DNA of 7,935 nucleotides from NCBI GenBank assembly GCA_900553655.1, contig USEQ01000048.1, forward strand, positions 1 through 7,935, in the 5' to 3' direction. The stretch comes from an uncultured Slackia sp. (GTDB taxonomy: Bacteria > Actinomycetota > Coriobacteriia > Coriobacteriales > Eggerthellaceae). Shown here piece by piece: positions 1 to 5,795 of the stretch. The notes beneath the pieces were generated by a model. That model ran no database searches. It saw only the letters and a program-made list of their open reading frames with translations, and was not told the DNA's origin. A program made the position numbers and the translations under genes. Positions within the stretch are counted from its first letter, which is position 1; each line of letters begins with the position of its first letter.

Positions 1-833
1 ACGGCACTACATCGTATCCGGGCCTTCCTGAGGGCATTCCGATTCGCGGTGTTGCGGGCGATCAGCAGGCGGCTTTGTTCGGGCAATGCTGCTTTGAGTC
101 GGGGCGTGCCAAGAATACCTACGGCACGGGTTGCTTCATGCTCATGCATACTGGCAACGTGGCGGTTGAATCTTCCCACGGTCTGGTGAGCACGATCGCG
201 GCGAGCGCGCCCGGTTCTTCGTGTCTTGAATACGCTCTCGAGGGAAGCGTGTTCGTGGCCGGGGCTCTTATTCAGTGGTTGCGTGACGAACTGGGTATCA
301 TTAAAAGCGCTCAGGAAAGCGAGGCTCTTGCCTTGACGGTTGAAGACTCGGCGGGGGTCTACATCGTGCCTGCGTTTACGGGGCTTGGTGCTCCCTACTG
401 GGACGCCGATGCGCGCGGCGCTATATATGGTTTGACGCGCGGTGCCACGCGTGCGCACATTGTCCGCGCGGCGCTTGAGTCTCTTGCGTACCAGGTGGCT
501 GATGTGGCGCGTACGATGGAGCAGGATTCGGGCATGAGAATTGACGAGCTGAATGTCGATGGCGGCGCTTCGGGCAACGATCTGCTCATGCAGATTCAAG
601 CAGACATTCTCGGCGCCCAGCTTAATCGTCCTGCCGTCATCGAAAGCACTGGTCTTGGGGCGGCGTTTCTGGCGGGGTTGAACACGGGATTCTGGAAAGA
701 CCTGGACGAGGTACGCTCCATCCGCGCTCATGACGACCATTTCCTCCCTCGCATGGACTCATTGGCGCGCAGGCAACGCATGGCCGGATGGCATGACGCC
801 GTAAGGCGCACGTTGTCTTCTTCGGACGAATAA
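1..833 (+). CDS. glpK: Glycerol kinase, C-terminal half (5' end outside window)
   Basis: The product phosphorylates glycerol with ATP to sn-glycerol-3-phosphate in the cytoplasm, committing glycerol to catabolism or lipid synthesis. The reading frame is open from base 3 (bases 1-2 finish a codon) and gives 276 residues, a little over half of the roughly 500-residue family length. Diagnostic FGGY-kinase stretches are visible: [69 protein letters not shown] and the nucleotide-domain [13 protein letters not shown]. The C-terminus ([11 protein letters not shown]) resembles that of E. coli GlpK, so the gene looks complete at its 3' end. The loop before IPIRG lacks the His that the PTS phosphorylates in low-GC Gram-positive GlpK. 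No clear terminator follows. The next gene, rpiB, begins 128 bp downstream behind its own promoter candidate, so glpK probably belongs to a different transcription unit. The family assignment is secure. Confidence 0.97.
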   Translation, partial: GTTSYPGLPEGIPIRGVAGDQQAALFGQCCFESGRAKNTYGTGCFMLMHTGNVAVESSHGLVSTIAASAPGSSCLEYALEGSVFVAGALIQWLRDELGIIKSAQESEALALTVEDSAGVYIVPAFTGLGAPYWDADARGAIYGLTRGATRAHIVRAALESLAYQVADVARTMEQDSGMRIDELNVDGGASGNDLLMQIQADILGAQLNRPAVIESTGLGAAFLAGLNTGFWKDLDEVRSIRAHDDHFLPRMDSLARRQRMAGWHDAVRRTLSSSDE

Positions 834-906
834 ATGCCGCACGCTACGCTTTTCGTGGTGCTCTTGGGTGTTTGGTGGGAGAGTCGGGCCATGGCATTCG
901 CGTTCT

Positions 907-915
907 TGCTATGAT
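907..915 (+). promoter_or_regulatory. Extended -10 promoter candidate for rpiB
   Basis: The sequence TGCTATGAT matches the extended -10 consensus TGnTATAAT with one mismatch. It lies 46 bp before the rpiB start, so the mRNA would have a leader of about 40 nt. I see no good -35 hexamer at 16-18 bp, which is tolerable for extended -10 promoters. This is the only convincing promoter-like signal in the 834-961 gap. It is inferred from sequence alone. Confidence 0.45.
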
Positions 916-961
916 GGCTTGGTATGAAAAAGCGCTTGAGCGCGAAGAAAGGAACAGAGGA

Positions 962-1444
962 ATGATTATTTCCATCGCAAGCGATCATGCGGGTTTCGAC
1001 CAGAAGCAGGCGCTGGTCGATTATCTTGTGGGTCAGGGCTACGATGTGATCGACCGCGGCCCCGATAGCGACGACCGTGTCGACTATCCCGATTACGCGG
1101 CCGCCGTGGCCCATGATGTGTCTGGCGGCACCGCCGATCGAGGCGTGCTCGTGTGCGGCACCGGCATCGGCATGGCTTTGGCCGCCGATAAAGTGGTCGG
1201 CATTCGTGCCGCCAATGTTATCAACGTTCAGTTCGCAGAGCTGTGCCGCCAGCATAACGATGCTAACGTTGTCACGTTGTCGGGCCGTTTTGTCGAGCTG
1301 GAAGAAAACAAGAAGATCGTGGACGCGTTCCTCACCACGAAGTTCGAAGGTGGTCGTCATGCTATGCGCGTGGCGAAAATCATGAAGCTCGACGCCGAAG
1401 GCGGAGCTACGATCGGCGCCGATGGCAACGTGCGCCGCGTATAA
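962..1444 (+). CDS. rpiB: Ribose-5-phosphate isomerase B (RpiB/LacAB family)
   Basis: The enzyme interconverts ribulose-5-phosphate and ribose-5-phosphate in the non-oxidative pentose phosphate pathway. It supplies ribose-5-P for PRPP, which the downstream upp product consumes. The 160-residue protein has normal family length. It opens with IASDHAGF, the phosphate-binding start typical of RpiB, with His9 matching the conserved His. VLVCGTGIGMALAADK carries the catalytic Cys65 in the anion-hole loop, RQHNDANV carries conserved His98, and FEGGRHAMRV is the conserved C-terminal phosphate-binding segment. I chose ATG 962 because it gives the usual N-terminus and has AAAGGA at 948-953, 8 nt upstream. 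The frame extends upstream to about 872, but that extension has no family counterpart. A strong terminator follows 12 bp after the stop, so rpiB is probably monocistronic or ends a unit. RpiB could also act on allose-6-P, but the housekeeping context favours ribose-5-P. Confidence 0.96.
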   Translation: MIISIASDHAGFDQKQALVDYLVGQGYDVIDRGPDSDDRVDYPDYAAAVAHDVSGGTADRGVLVCGTGIGMALAADKVVGIRAANVINVQFAELCRQHNDANVVTLSGRFVELEENKKIVDAFLTTKFEGGRHAMRVAKIMKLDAEGGATIGADGNVRRV

Positions 1445-1456
1445 ACAGGCAAGTTG

Positions 1457-1484
1457 AAAATCGGTCGCTTCGGCGGCCGATTTT
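1457..1484 (+). terminator. Rho-independent terminator after rpiB
   Basis: A 12-bp stem (1457-1468 with 1473-1484) has one G-U pair and closes on a TTCG loop. A C-G pair closes the loop, so this is the extra-stable cUUCGg type. The stem base is AAAA/TTTT, which supplies the U-tract and would also act for transcripts arriving on the opposite strand. It separates rpiB from glyA. Confidence 0.9.
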
Positions 1485-1552
1485 ACATTTGAAAGGTATG
1501 TGTGTGGAAGCGCGCCGTCGGCATGCTTCTAGATAAGCCCCGTCTGAAGCGG

Positions 1553-1561
1553 TGGTAAGAT
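1553..1561 (+). promoter_or_regulatory. Extended -10 promoter candidate for glyA
   Basis: TGGTAAGAT fits TGnTAnnaT, an extended -10 element. It lies downstream of the rpiB terminator and 61 bp before the glyA start, exactly where a new promoter is needed. No convincing -35 hexamer is seen at standard spacing. The leader it would produce contains the hairpin at 1580-1598. Confidence 0.45.
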
Positions 1562-1579
1562 AAACAGATTCGTTGTGCT

Positions 1580-1598
1580 TGCGGCCTTGACGGCCGCA
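1580..1598 (+). promoter_or_regulatory. glyA: Hairpin in the glyA leader
   Basis: A perfect 7-bp GC-rich inverted repeat, TGCGGCC and GGCCGCA, is separated by the loop TTGAC. It starts about 12-19 nt after the predicted transcription start and ends 11 nt before the Shine-Dalgarno AAAGGA (1610-1615). No U-tract follows, so it is not a terminator. It could stabilise the 5' end of the mRNA or be a protein-binding site. The role is unknown and the structure is read directly from the sequence. Confidence 0.5.
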
Positions 1599-1622
1599 GC
1601 GAGTGAAAGAAAGGATGTATCC

Positions 1623-2873
1623 ATGCCTTTTTCCTATCTGGACAAAGATCCTCAGGTGGCTGCCGCCGTCTCCGCAGAGCTTTCGCGCCAGCGCGATTCA
1701 ATCGAGCTTATCGCGTCAGAGAACTTCACGAGCCCGGCAGTGATGGAGGCCATGGGCAGCGTCCTTACCAATAAATACGCCGAAGGCTATCCTGGGAAAC
1801 GCTACTACGGCGGCTGCGAAAAGGTCGACCTGGTGGAAGAACTCGCCCGCGAACGCGCGAAGGAGCTTTTCGGCGCCAAATTTGCCAACGTGCAGCCTCA
1901 TAGCGGTGCAAACGCGAATCTTGCTGCGTATTTCGCGCTCATTCAGCCGGGCGATACGGTGCTGGGTATGAGCTTGGATAACGGCGGTCATCTCACGCAT
2001 GGTTCGTCGGTCAACTTTAGCGGCAAGCTGTATGATTTCCACGGCTATGGCCTGACGGACGATGAGACCATTGATTACGACGCCATTGAGCGTATGGCCG
2101 ATGAACTCAAGCCCAAATTGATCGTCGGCGGCGCCTCTGCGTATCCTCGCGTGATCGATTTCGAGCGCATGGCCGACATCGCCCATCGTCACGGTGCATA
2201 TTTCATGGTGGACATGGCTCATATTGCGGGCCTTGTCGCCACGGGCGCACATCCCAGCCCCGTTCCGTATGCGGACGTCACCACCACCACCACGCACAAG
2301 ACGCTTCGCGGTCCGCGCGGCGGCCTTATTTTGTGCAATGACGAGGAAATCGCCAAGAAGATAGACAAAGCGGTGTTCCCGGGAAGCCAGGGCGGCCCGC
2401 TCATGCATGTAATCGCAGGCAAGGCTGTTGCTTTCGGCGAAGCGCTGCAGCCCGAATTCAAGACCTACATCGACAAGGTGGTGGCGAACTGCGCCGCTAT
2501 GGCGGAGGGCCTCATTGCCGGCGGCCTTCGCCTGGTTTCCGGCGGCACGGATAATCACCTGTGCCTCGTGGACTTGACTCCTGCTGATGTCACGGGCAAA
2601 GATGCCGAAAAGCTTCTCGAGAGCGTGGGCATCACGGCAAACAAGAATTCCATTCCTAACGAGCCGCGTTCTCCTTTTGTGACCAGCGGAATCCGCGTCG
2701 GATCGGCCGCCGCTACTACGCGCGGCCTTGATGAGGACGATTTCCGCCGCGTGGGTGAACTGATCGCCGCTACGGTTTTCGCCGCTGGCGATGAGGAGAA
2801 GCTTGCCGCCATCGCTGCGCAAGTCCGCGCCATTCTGGATGCGCATCCGCTGTATCCCGAGTACGATTTCTAA
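1623..2873 (+). CDS. glyA: Serine hydroxymethyltransferase
   Basis: This PLP enzyme converts serine and tetrahydrofolate to glycine and 5,10-methylene-tetrahydrofolate. It is the main source of one-carbon units for thymidylate, purines and methionine, and acts as a cytosolic homodimer or tetramer. At 416 residues it matches the bacterial family length. Visible landmarks are [10 protein letters not shown] (29-38), [17 protein letters not shown] (50-66), QPHSGANAN (91-99), the PLP-contacting [13 protein letters not shown] (196-208) and the catalytic motif [15 protein letters not shown] with Schiff-base Lys226. The C-terminal [22 protein letters not shown] region carries the carboxylate-binding Arg. 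ATG 1623 has AAAGGA 7 nt upstream and gives the standard N-terminus. An in-frame extension back to 1575 is discarded because it would run through the leader hairpin and has no homology. The product links to the dCMP deaminase downstream, since methylene-THF and dUMP are the two substrates of thymidylate synthase. Confidence 0.98.
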   Translation: MPFSYLDKDPQVAAAVSAELSRQRDSIELIASENFTSPAVMEAMGSVLTNKYAEGYPGKRYYGGCEKVDLVEELARERAKELFGAKFANVQPHSGANANLAAYFALIQPGDTVLGMSLDNGGHLTHGSSVNFSGKLYDFHGYGLTDDETIDYDAIERMADELKPKLIVGGASAYPRVIDFERMADIAHRHGAYFMVDMAHIAGLVATGAHPSPVPYADVTTTTTHKTLRGPRGGLILCNDEEIAKKIDKAVFPGSQGGPLMHVIAGKAVAFGEALQPEFKTYIDKVVANCAAMAEGLIAGGLRLVSGGTDNHLCLVDLTPADVTGKDAEKLLESVGITANKNSIPNEPRSPFVTSGIRVGSAAATTRGLDEDDFRRVGELIAATVFAAGDEEKLAAIAAQVRAILDAHPLYPEYDF

Positions 2874-2892
2874 ACAAGGCTATCGCCTGATT

Positions 2893-2929
2893 CAAGCCGC
2901 TCGGCGAGTTAAAGCGCCGAGCGGTCTTG
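2893..2929 (+). terminator. Strong hairpin between glyA and upp (terminator or attenuator-like)
   Basis: A 10-bp perfect GC-rich stem (2897-2906 with 2915-2924) has an 8-nt loop. It extends outward by CAAG/CTTG pairing around one bulged T. The U-tract is poor (only TCTTGT follows), so termination would be partial. The Shine-Dalgarno of upp starts 6 nt after the stem. I see no room for a promoter between hairpin and upp, so upp is likely reached by read-through or from a promoter inside glyA. Confidence 0.6.
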
Positions 2930-2947
2930 TGCGTCAAGGAGGACGAA

Positions 2948-3592
2948 ATGGCTTTTGAAAACGAAGAGCGGGTTGTGCTCGTCGATCATCCTATGGTGCA
3001 GCATAAGCTTGCGATTCTGAGAGATAAAACGACACCTTCCAAGCAGTTTCGCGAACTTGTCCGCGAGCTCGCCATGTTCGAAACGTTTGAGGTTACGCGC
3101 GACCTTCCCCTCGAAGAGGTGTTTGTAGAAACGCCGGTCGCGGAAGCGAAGTGCAAGATAGTCAGGGGCCGCAAAATGGCGATCATTCCCATTCTTCGCG
3201 CAGGCCTCGGCATGGTGGAAGGTGTGCTCGACCTCGTGCCCGCCGCATGCGTCGGGCATCTTGGCATGGAGCGAGACGAGCAGACCCATCGTCCGCGCGA
3301 GTATTACGCCAAAATGCCGAAAGACATTGCTGATAGGGACGTGCTAATCGTCGACCCTATGCTGGCAACGGGGGGAAGCTCCCTTGCCGCCATCGAGTAT
3401 CTTCGCGAATGCGGAGTCAAAAACCTCAAACTTATGGTTTTGGTCGCGGCGCCGGAGGGCATTCGCAGTGTGCTTGACGCCGATCCGGACGTGACGGTAT
3501 ATACGTGCGCGATTGACGACGGCCTCAACGATGACGCCTATATCGTTCCGGGCCTCGGAGATGCGGGCGATCGTATTTTCGGAACCAAGTAG
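2948..3592 (+). CDS. upp: Uracil phosphoribosyltransferase
   Basis: The enzyme condenses uracil with PRPP to give UMP and pyrophosphate, the uracil salvage step. It has 214 residues against about 208-209 in E. coli and Bacillus, the extra few being at the N-terminus. Motifs in order are [14 protein letters not shown] (13-26), which is the family's N-terminal signature, [14 protein letters not shown], the PRPP-contacting [14 protein letters not shown] (79-92), the phosphoribosyltransferase loop [13 protein letters not shown] (132-144), VLVAAPEG and the uracil-recognition tail [17 protein letters not shown] (198-214). ATG 2948 is preceded by a perfect AAGGAGG at 2936-2942 with 5-nt spacing. An in-frame TTG at 2927 lies inside the hairpin and is rejected. 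Gene order glyA-upp followed by atp genes is also known from Bacillus. Expression may be modulated by the hairpin just upstream. I see no obvious PyrR-type leader. Confidence 0.98.
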   Translation: MAFENEERVVLVDHPMVQHKLAILRDKTTPSKQFRELVRELAMFETFEVTRDLPLEEVFVETPVAEAKCKIVRGRKMAIIPILRAGLGMVEGVLDLVPAACVGHLGMERDEQTHRPREYYAKMPKDIADRDVLIVDPMLATGGSSLAAIEYLRECGVKNLKLMVLVAAPEGIRSVLDADPDVTVYTCAIDDGLNDDAYIVPGLGDAGDRIFGTK

Positions 3593-3607
3593 GTCGGTGA
3601 AACCGCG

Positions 3608-3646
3608 AACGGCTGCTGCGCACGTCTGCGTGGCGGCCGTTTTATT
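3608..3646 (+). terminator. Rho-independent terminator or attenuator after upp
   Basis: A 15-bp uninterrupted stem (3608-3622 with 3627-3641, including three G-U pairs) closes on the loop CGTC and runs into TTTTATT (3640-3646). This is a good intrinsic terminator. The next gene's Shine-Dalgarno begins only 4 nt later, so either transcription reads through partially or the deaminase has a promoter inside upp. Confidence 0.8.
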
Positions 3647-3662
3647 GCGCAAGGAGGATAGC

Positions 3663-4130
3663 ATGGCGCAAAAGCATATCGAGCGTCCTTCGTGGGACGA
3701 GTACTTCATCCATCTTGCATTCGAGGTCGCGAAACGTTCGACCTGCCTTCGTCGTGCGGTGGGGGCCATCATCGTGAAGGACCGTCGGATTCTCGCCACG
3801 GGCTACAACGGCGTTCCTTCGGGGTTGCGTCATTGCGAAGAAACGGGCTGTCTGCGCGAGCAACTCGGCGTTCCTTCGGGACAGCGTCACGAAATCTGCC
3901 GCGGCCTTCACGCGGAGCAGAACGCCATAATCCAGGCAGCGCGCTACGGCATAGATATAGAAGGATCGTCTATTTATATAACAACGCAGCCTTGCTCGGT
4001 ATGCGCCAAGATGCTTATCAATGCCGGCATCAAAGAAATCGTTTTCGCAACTCCGTATCCCGATGCATTATCAGAGGAATTGCTTTCGGAAACGGACATT
4101 CTTATTCGTAGTGTCGATGGATCCGTATAA
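3663..4130 (+). CDS. comEB: Deoxycytidylate (dCMP) deaminase, ComEB type
   Basis: This zinc enzyme of the cytidine/deoxycytidylate deaminase family converts dCMP to dUMP, the substrate of thymidylate synthase. The protein has 155 residues, as expected for the bacterial group. It shows [24 protein letters not shown] at the N-terminus, [17 protein letters not shown] (34-50), and the zinc and proton-shuttle motif HAEQNAI with His83 and Glu85. The second zinc motif is PCSVCAKM with Cys111 and Cys114, and [11 protein letters not shown] lies near the end. ATG 3663 has AAGGAGG at 3651-3657 with 5-nt spacing. The gene symbol follows the Bacillus homologue. A competence role should not be inferred from the name. 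It is preceded closely by the upp terminator hairpin and followed by an AT-rich gap. Its later half uses several ATA, TAT and AGA-type codons that the neighbouring atp genes avoid. Deoxycytidylate specificity comes from family similarity; a related deaminase cannot be fully excluded. Confidence 0.92.
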   Translation: MAQKHIERPSWDEYFIHLAFEVAKRSTCLRRAVGAIIVKDRRILATGYNGVPSGLRHCEETGCLREQLGVPSGQRHEICRGLHAEQNAIIQAARYGIDIEGSSIYITTQPCSVCAKMLINAGIKEIVFATPYPDALSEELLSETDILIRSVDGSV

Positions 4131-4207
4131 AAATCGTATAAAGTTCACCCCGTTTGCGTGTTTTTTTCTTCTTTTACCATCTTCATGCGAAATAGATATG
4201 CATTTTT

Positions 4208-4216
4208 TGCTAGAGT
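4208..4216 (+). promoter_or_regulatory. Extended -10 promoter candidate for the atp operon
   Basis: TGCTAGAGT keeps the TG and the three most conserved -10 positions (TA...T). It is preceded by a T-run, and transcription would start near 4222-4224, just before the palindrome. No clear -35 hexamer is present at 16-18 bp. The same extended -10 pattern recurs upstream of rpiB and glyA, which modestly strengthens the call. Confidence 0.4.
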
Positions 4217-4228
4217 GAGTGAAGTTTT

Positions 4229-4240
4229 CGACATATGTCG
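4229..4240 (+). repeat. Perfect 12-bp palindrome, possible operator
   Basis: CGACATATGTCG is identical to its reverse complement. It sits about 6 nt downstream of the predicted atp transcription start and 55 nt before the AtpI-like start codon. It has no loop, so as RNA it would form a poor hairpin. A dimeric DNA-binding protein site is the more natural reading. No regulator is identified. Confidence 0.45.
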
Positions 4241-4283
4241 ATGAAAAGTTTGATCAGATTATAAGGAGAGTGAACAGCTCGAT

Positions 4284-4574
4284 ATGTTCATCGCCCTAGG
4301 GGTTTTGACCGGATTTCTCGGATTTCTGCCCATGTTTTTCGCGTTGAGGTTATCGCGCCGTTCTACTTCCACCCAAGCTCTCACCATAGGGCTGTACGGC
4401 CTTGCAGGCTCTGCCGTTTCTCTGGTTGTTCTGATCGTCGGCCTTGTTGCATGCGGATTGTTGGCTCGTGAGGGTCTTATTTCTTATGTTATAGCGGAAA
4501 TACTCACATTTTTGGTATCCACGATCGCGTTTGTCCTTTATAAAAATGTGCTTGCAAAACGCAAGCGCAGGTAA
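4284..4574 (+). CDS. Small membrane protein at the atpI position
   Basis: I do not recognise the sequence firmly. The position directly ahead of atpB and the membrane topology suggest an AtpI-like protein, a family linked to c-ring assembly or Mg2+ handling. The 96-residue product shows three hydrophobic segments, about 2-24, 33-60 and 64-87, and ends in a basic tail (KNVLAKRKRR) that would lie in the cytoplasm by the positive-inside rule. Typical AtpI proteins are somewhat longer, often about 120-130 residues with four segments, so this one is short. ATG 4284 is the first usable start: the frame is closed by a TGA at 4251-4253 and has no other ATG, GTG or TTG before it. The only Shine-Dalgarno, AAGGAG at 4263-4268, is 15 nt away, much farther than for its neighbours, so translation is probably weak. 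The gene is separated from atpB by 25 bp. The coding call is good and the function is positional inference. Confidence 0.75.
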   Translation: MFIALGVLTGFLGFLPMFFALRLSRRSTSTQALTIGLYGLAGSAVSLVVLIVGLVACGLLAREGLISYVIAEILTFLVSTIAFVLYKNVLAKRKRR

Positions 4575-4599
4575 TGATTGCAAGTAAGGAAGGAATCTC

Positions 4600-5394
4600 A
4601 TGGGCGAAGCTCTCAATCAGTTCGTCGCGGAAGCGCAGGGTCTCGCGGCGCACTTCGATCCCCACACGGTGTTCAGCATCGGCGGTTGGGAAGTCACCCA
4701 ATACGTCATCTGGCTGTTCATCGCGCTCGCCGTTACCTTCGCGGTCGTGCTTATCTCCGCGAAGAAGCTCCAGCTCATTCCTACCAACAAGTTCTTCAAT
4801 ACGGTGGAATACGGCTATGAGTTCGTGAACAAGAGCATTGCCGAAGACGTTATCGGCAGCGGCTTCAAGCAGCATGTGCCCTTCCTGGCCACGATGTTCT
4901 TCTTCATTCTGATCTGCAACATCCTCGGCCTGATCCCTGGCTTCAAGACTGCAACGGGCGCTATTTCGTGCACCTGGGCCCTTGCAGCCATTTCGTTCGT
5001 ATACTTCAACTACTACGGCCTGAAGAAGTTCGGCCTTCTGGGCTACTTCAAAAACCTCTGCCCAAGCGGCGTGCCCAAGCCTATGGTTCCGGTCATCTGG
5101 TTCCTCGAGCTGTTCTCCATGATTATCCGCGTGCTTACGCTTGCAGTTCGACTTTACGGCAATATGCTCGCCGGCCATATGATGCTCGCCATCTTCGGCA
5201 TCGCAACCACTTGCTTCATCCAGCAAGCGTTGTTCGCTGGCTCCATGGACCTCATTGCGGGCCTGCCTTCTATTGCATGGTTCGTGCTTCTGGTTCTTAT
5301 GTATGCCATGGAGTGCTTGGTCGCATTCATCCAGGCGTTCGTTTTCGCCATCCTTTCTGCGTCTTACGTCAATACGGCAACCCACGCGCACTAA
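4600..5394 (+). CDS. atpB: F1Fo ATP synthase subunit a
   Basis: This is the membrane stator subunit that forms the two ion half-channels against the c-ring. The 264-residue protein has an N-terminal segment without a clear signal peptide, then membrane helices near 34-54, 92-115, 124-142, 164-195 and 200-258 (probably two helices in the last stretch). The essential arginine is Arg184 in the signature LAVRLYGNMLAGHMML. The conserved C-terminal motif AFIQAFVFAILSASYV carries Gln245, equivalent to E. coli Gln252. The position of E. coli Glu219 is His193 here, a common exchange in bacteria that is usually compensated elsewhere. ATG 4600 has AAGGAAGGA at 4586-4594, 5 nt upstream. It is the first core gene of the operon, 25 bp after the AtpI-like gene, and is followed by an unusually long structured spacer before atpE. 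Confidence 0.97.
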   Translation: MGEALNQFVAEAQGLAAHFDPHTVFSIGGWEVTQYVIWLFIALAVTFAVVLISAKKLQLIPTNKFFNTVEYGYEFVNKSIAEDVIGSGFKQHVPFLATMFFFILICNILGLIPGFKTATGAISCTWALAAISFVYFNYYGLKKFGLLGYFKNLCPSGVPKPMVPVIWFLELFSMIIRVLTLAVRLYGNMLAGHMMLAIFGIATTCFIQQALFAGSMDLIAGLPSIAWFVLLVLMYAMECLVAFIQAFVFAILSASYVNTATHAH

Positions 5395-5523
5395 GCGCAT
5401 AAGACGCAAACGTCCGCTGCAACGCATGCGGCTTACTATGGTGTTTCAGCTGCACCCCTCAGCTGGCAAATATAGGTAAGAAACCCCGAAGAAAAGGCAT
5501 GGGGTTCGACAAAGGAGGAAACT
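5395..5523 (+). promoter_or_regulatory. Structured 129-bp spacer between atpB and atpE
   Basis: Several short inverted repeats are visible. GACG/CGTC (5403-5406 with 5411-5414) competes with a CCGC...GCGG hairpin (5414-5431, inner TGC/GCA, one bulge). Two CAGCTG copies (5447-5452 and 5460-5465) can pair, and AACCCC (5482-5487) can pair with GGGGTT (5501-5506) just before the atpE Shine-Dalgarno (5511-5518). None is followed by a U-tract, so these are not terminators. A TACTAT at 5434-5439 has no -35 partner. I see no open reading frame of note. Confidence 0.5.
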
Positions 5524-5742
5524 GTGGAAATCACTGTCGCACTTGCCGCACTGAAGGTCGTCGGCTACGGCCTCGCCGCTATCGGCCCTGGCATCGGCAT
5601 TGGTATCGCTACCTACGGTCTGTGCGTCGCTGCTGCTCGCCAGCCTGAGATGAAGGGTCAGCTCATGGGCTACTTCTTCATCGGTGCTGCAATGTCTGAG
5701 GCATTGGCACTGCTCGGCTTGGTTCTGTTCTTCATCGGTTAA
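5524..5742 (+). CDS. atpE: F1Fo ATP synthase subunit c (c-ring)
   Basis: This is the proteolipid that assembles into the rotating c-ring. The 72-residue hairpin protein has two membrane helices, about 5-36 and 46-71, joined by the polar loop ARQPE (38-42) that contacts the central stalk. Helix 1 carries the glycine-packing motif GPGIGIGIA (21-29). The ion-binding carboxylate is Glu59 (codon 5698-5700) in AAMSEALALLGLVLFF. The residues after it are Ala-Leu rather than the Ser-Thr pair of sodium-binding rings, so proton translocation is inferred. It starts with GTG 5524 behind an excellent AAAGGAGG (5511-5518) with 5-nt spacing, as expected for the most abundant subunit. A possible stem, 5482-5506, lies just upstream and leaves the ribosome binding site free. 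It is followed by atpF with a 53-bp gap if the TTG start is used there. Confidence 0.97.
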   Translation: MEITVALAALKVVGYGLAAIGPGIGIGIATYGLCVAAARQPEMKGQLMGYFFIGAAMSEALALLGLVLFFIG

Positions 5743-5781
5743 TCCATTCGATTCACTGCATGGTTTTTACGAAGAAAGAAC

Positions 5782-5787
5782 AGGAGG
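5782..5787 (+). promoter_or_regulatory. Shine-Dalgarno that decides the atpF start
   Basis: AGGAGG lies 8 nt before the in-frame TTG at 5796. The upstream in-frame ATG at 5760 has no purine-rich motif in front of it (AATCCATTCGATTCACTGC precedes). This favours TTG 5796 as the real start of atpF, with the Shine-Dalgarno lying inside the longer version of the ORF. Confidence 0.7.
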
Positions 5788-5795
5788 CAAGCGAG

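Larger units (their letters stand above)
4131..4283 (+). promoter_or_regulatory. AT-rich control region upstream of the atp operon
   Basis: This 153-bp gap is the most AT-rich stretch in the window. In order it holds a TATAAA (4137-4142) without a matching -35, a 15-nt pyrimidine run (4161-4175) with only a weak stem before it, six T's (4203-4208), an extended -10 candidate TGCTAGAGT (4208-4216), a perfect 12-bp palindrome (4229-4240) and AAGGAG (4263-4268). It most likely contains the main atp promoter, since the gene before it ends here and a long operon starts. Confidence 0.6.

Noticed and set aside
837..865. Terminator after glpK
   Set aside because: Only short, interrupted GCAC/GTGC pairing around a CTTTTC loop is seen, with no U-tract; too weak to call.
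872..961. N-terminal extension of rpiB from an upstream start
   Set aside because: It would run through the promoter candidate and add 30 residues absent from the RpiB family; ATG 962 has a good Shine-Dalgarno.
728..1360. Minus-strand open frame spanning the glpK end and rpiB
   Set aside because: It crosses two real genes antisense and shows low-complexity His/Ala-rich translation without family features.
1580..1598. Glycine or THF riboswitch ahead of glyA
   Set aside because: The leader is only about 55 nt with a single short hairpin and none of the multi-helix architecture of these riboswitches.
1716..2846. Long open frame of 376 codons on the minus strand across glyA
   Set aside because: It is entirely antisense to a perfectly conserved glyA, has no recognisable motif or ribosome binding site, and is explained by codon bias of the + strand gene.
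4137..4142. TATAAA as the atp promoter -10
   Set aside because: No -35 hexamer or TG extension accompanies it, and the long pyrimidine tract downstream makes it a poor candidate compared with 4208-4216.
4146..4175. Intrinsic terminator after the dCMP deaminase gene
   Set aside because: The T-rich run is striking, but the stem before it is only about CAC/GTG with a mismatch; kept as a note in the intergenic feature and not called.
5434..5439. Internal promoter upstream of atpE (TACTAT)
   Set aside because: No -35 element or extended -10 TG is present; a chance match is likely.
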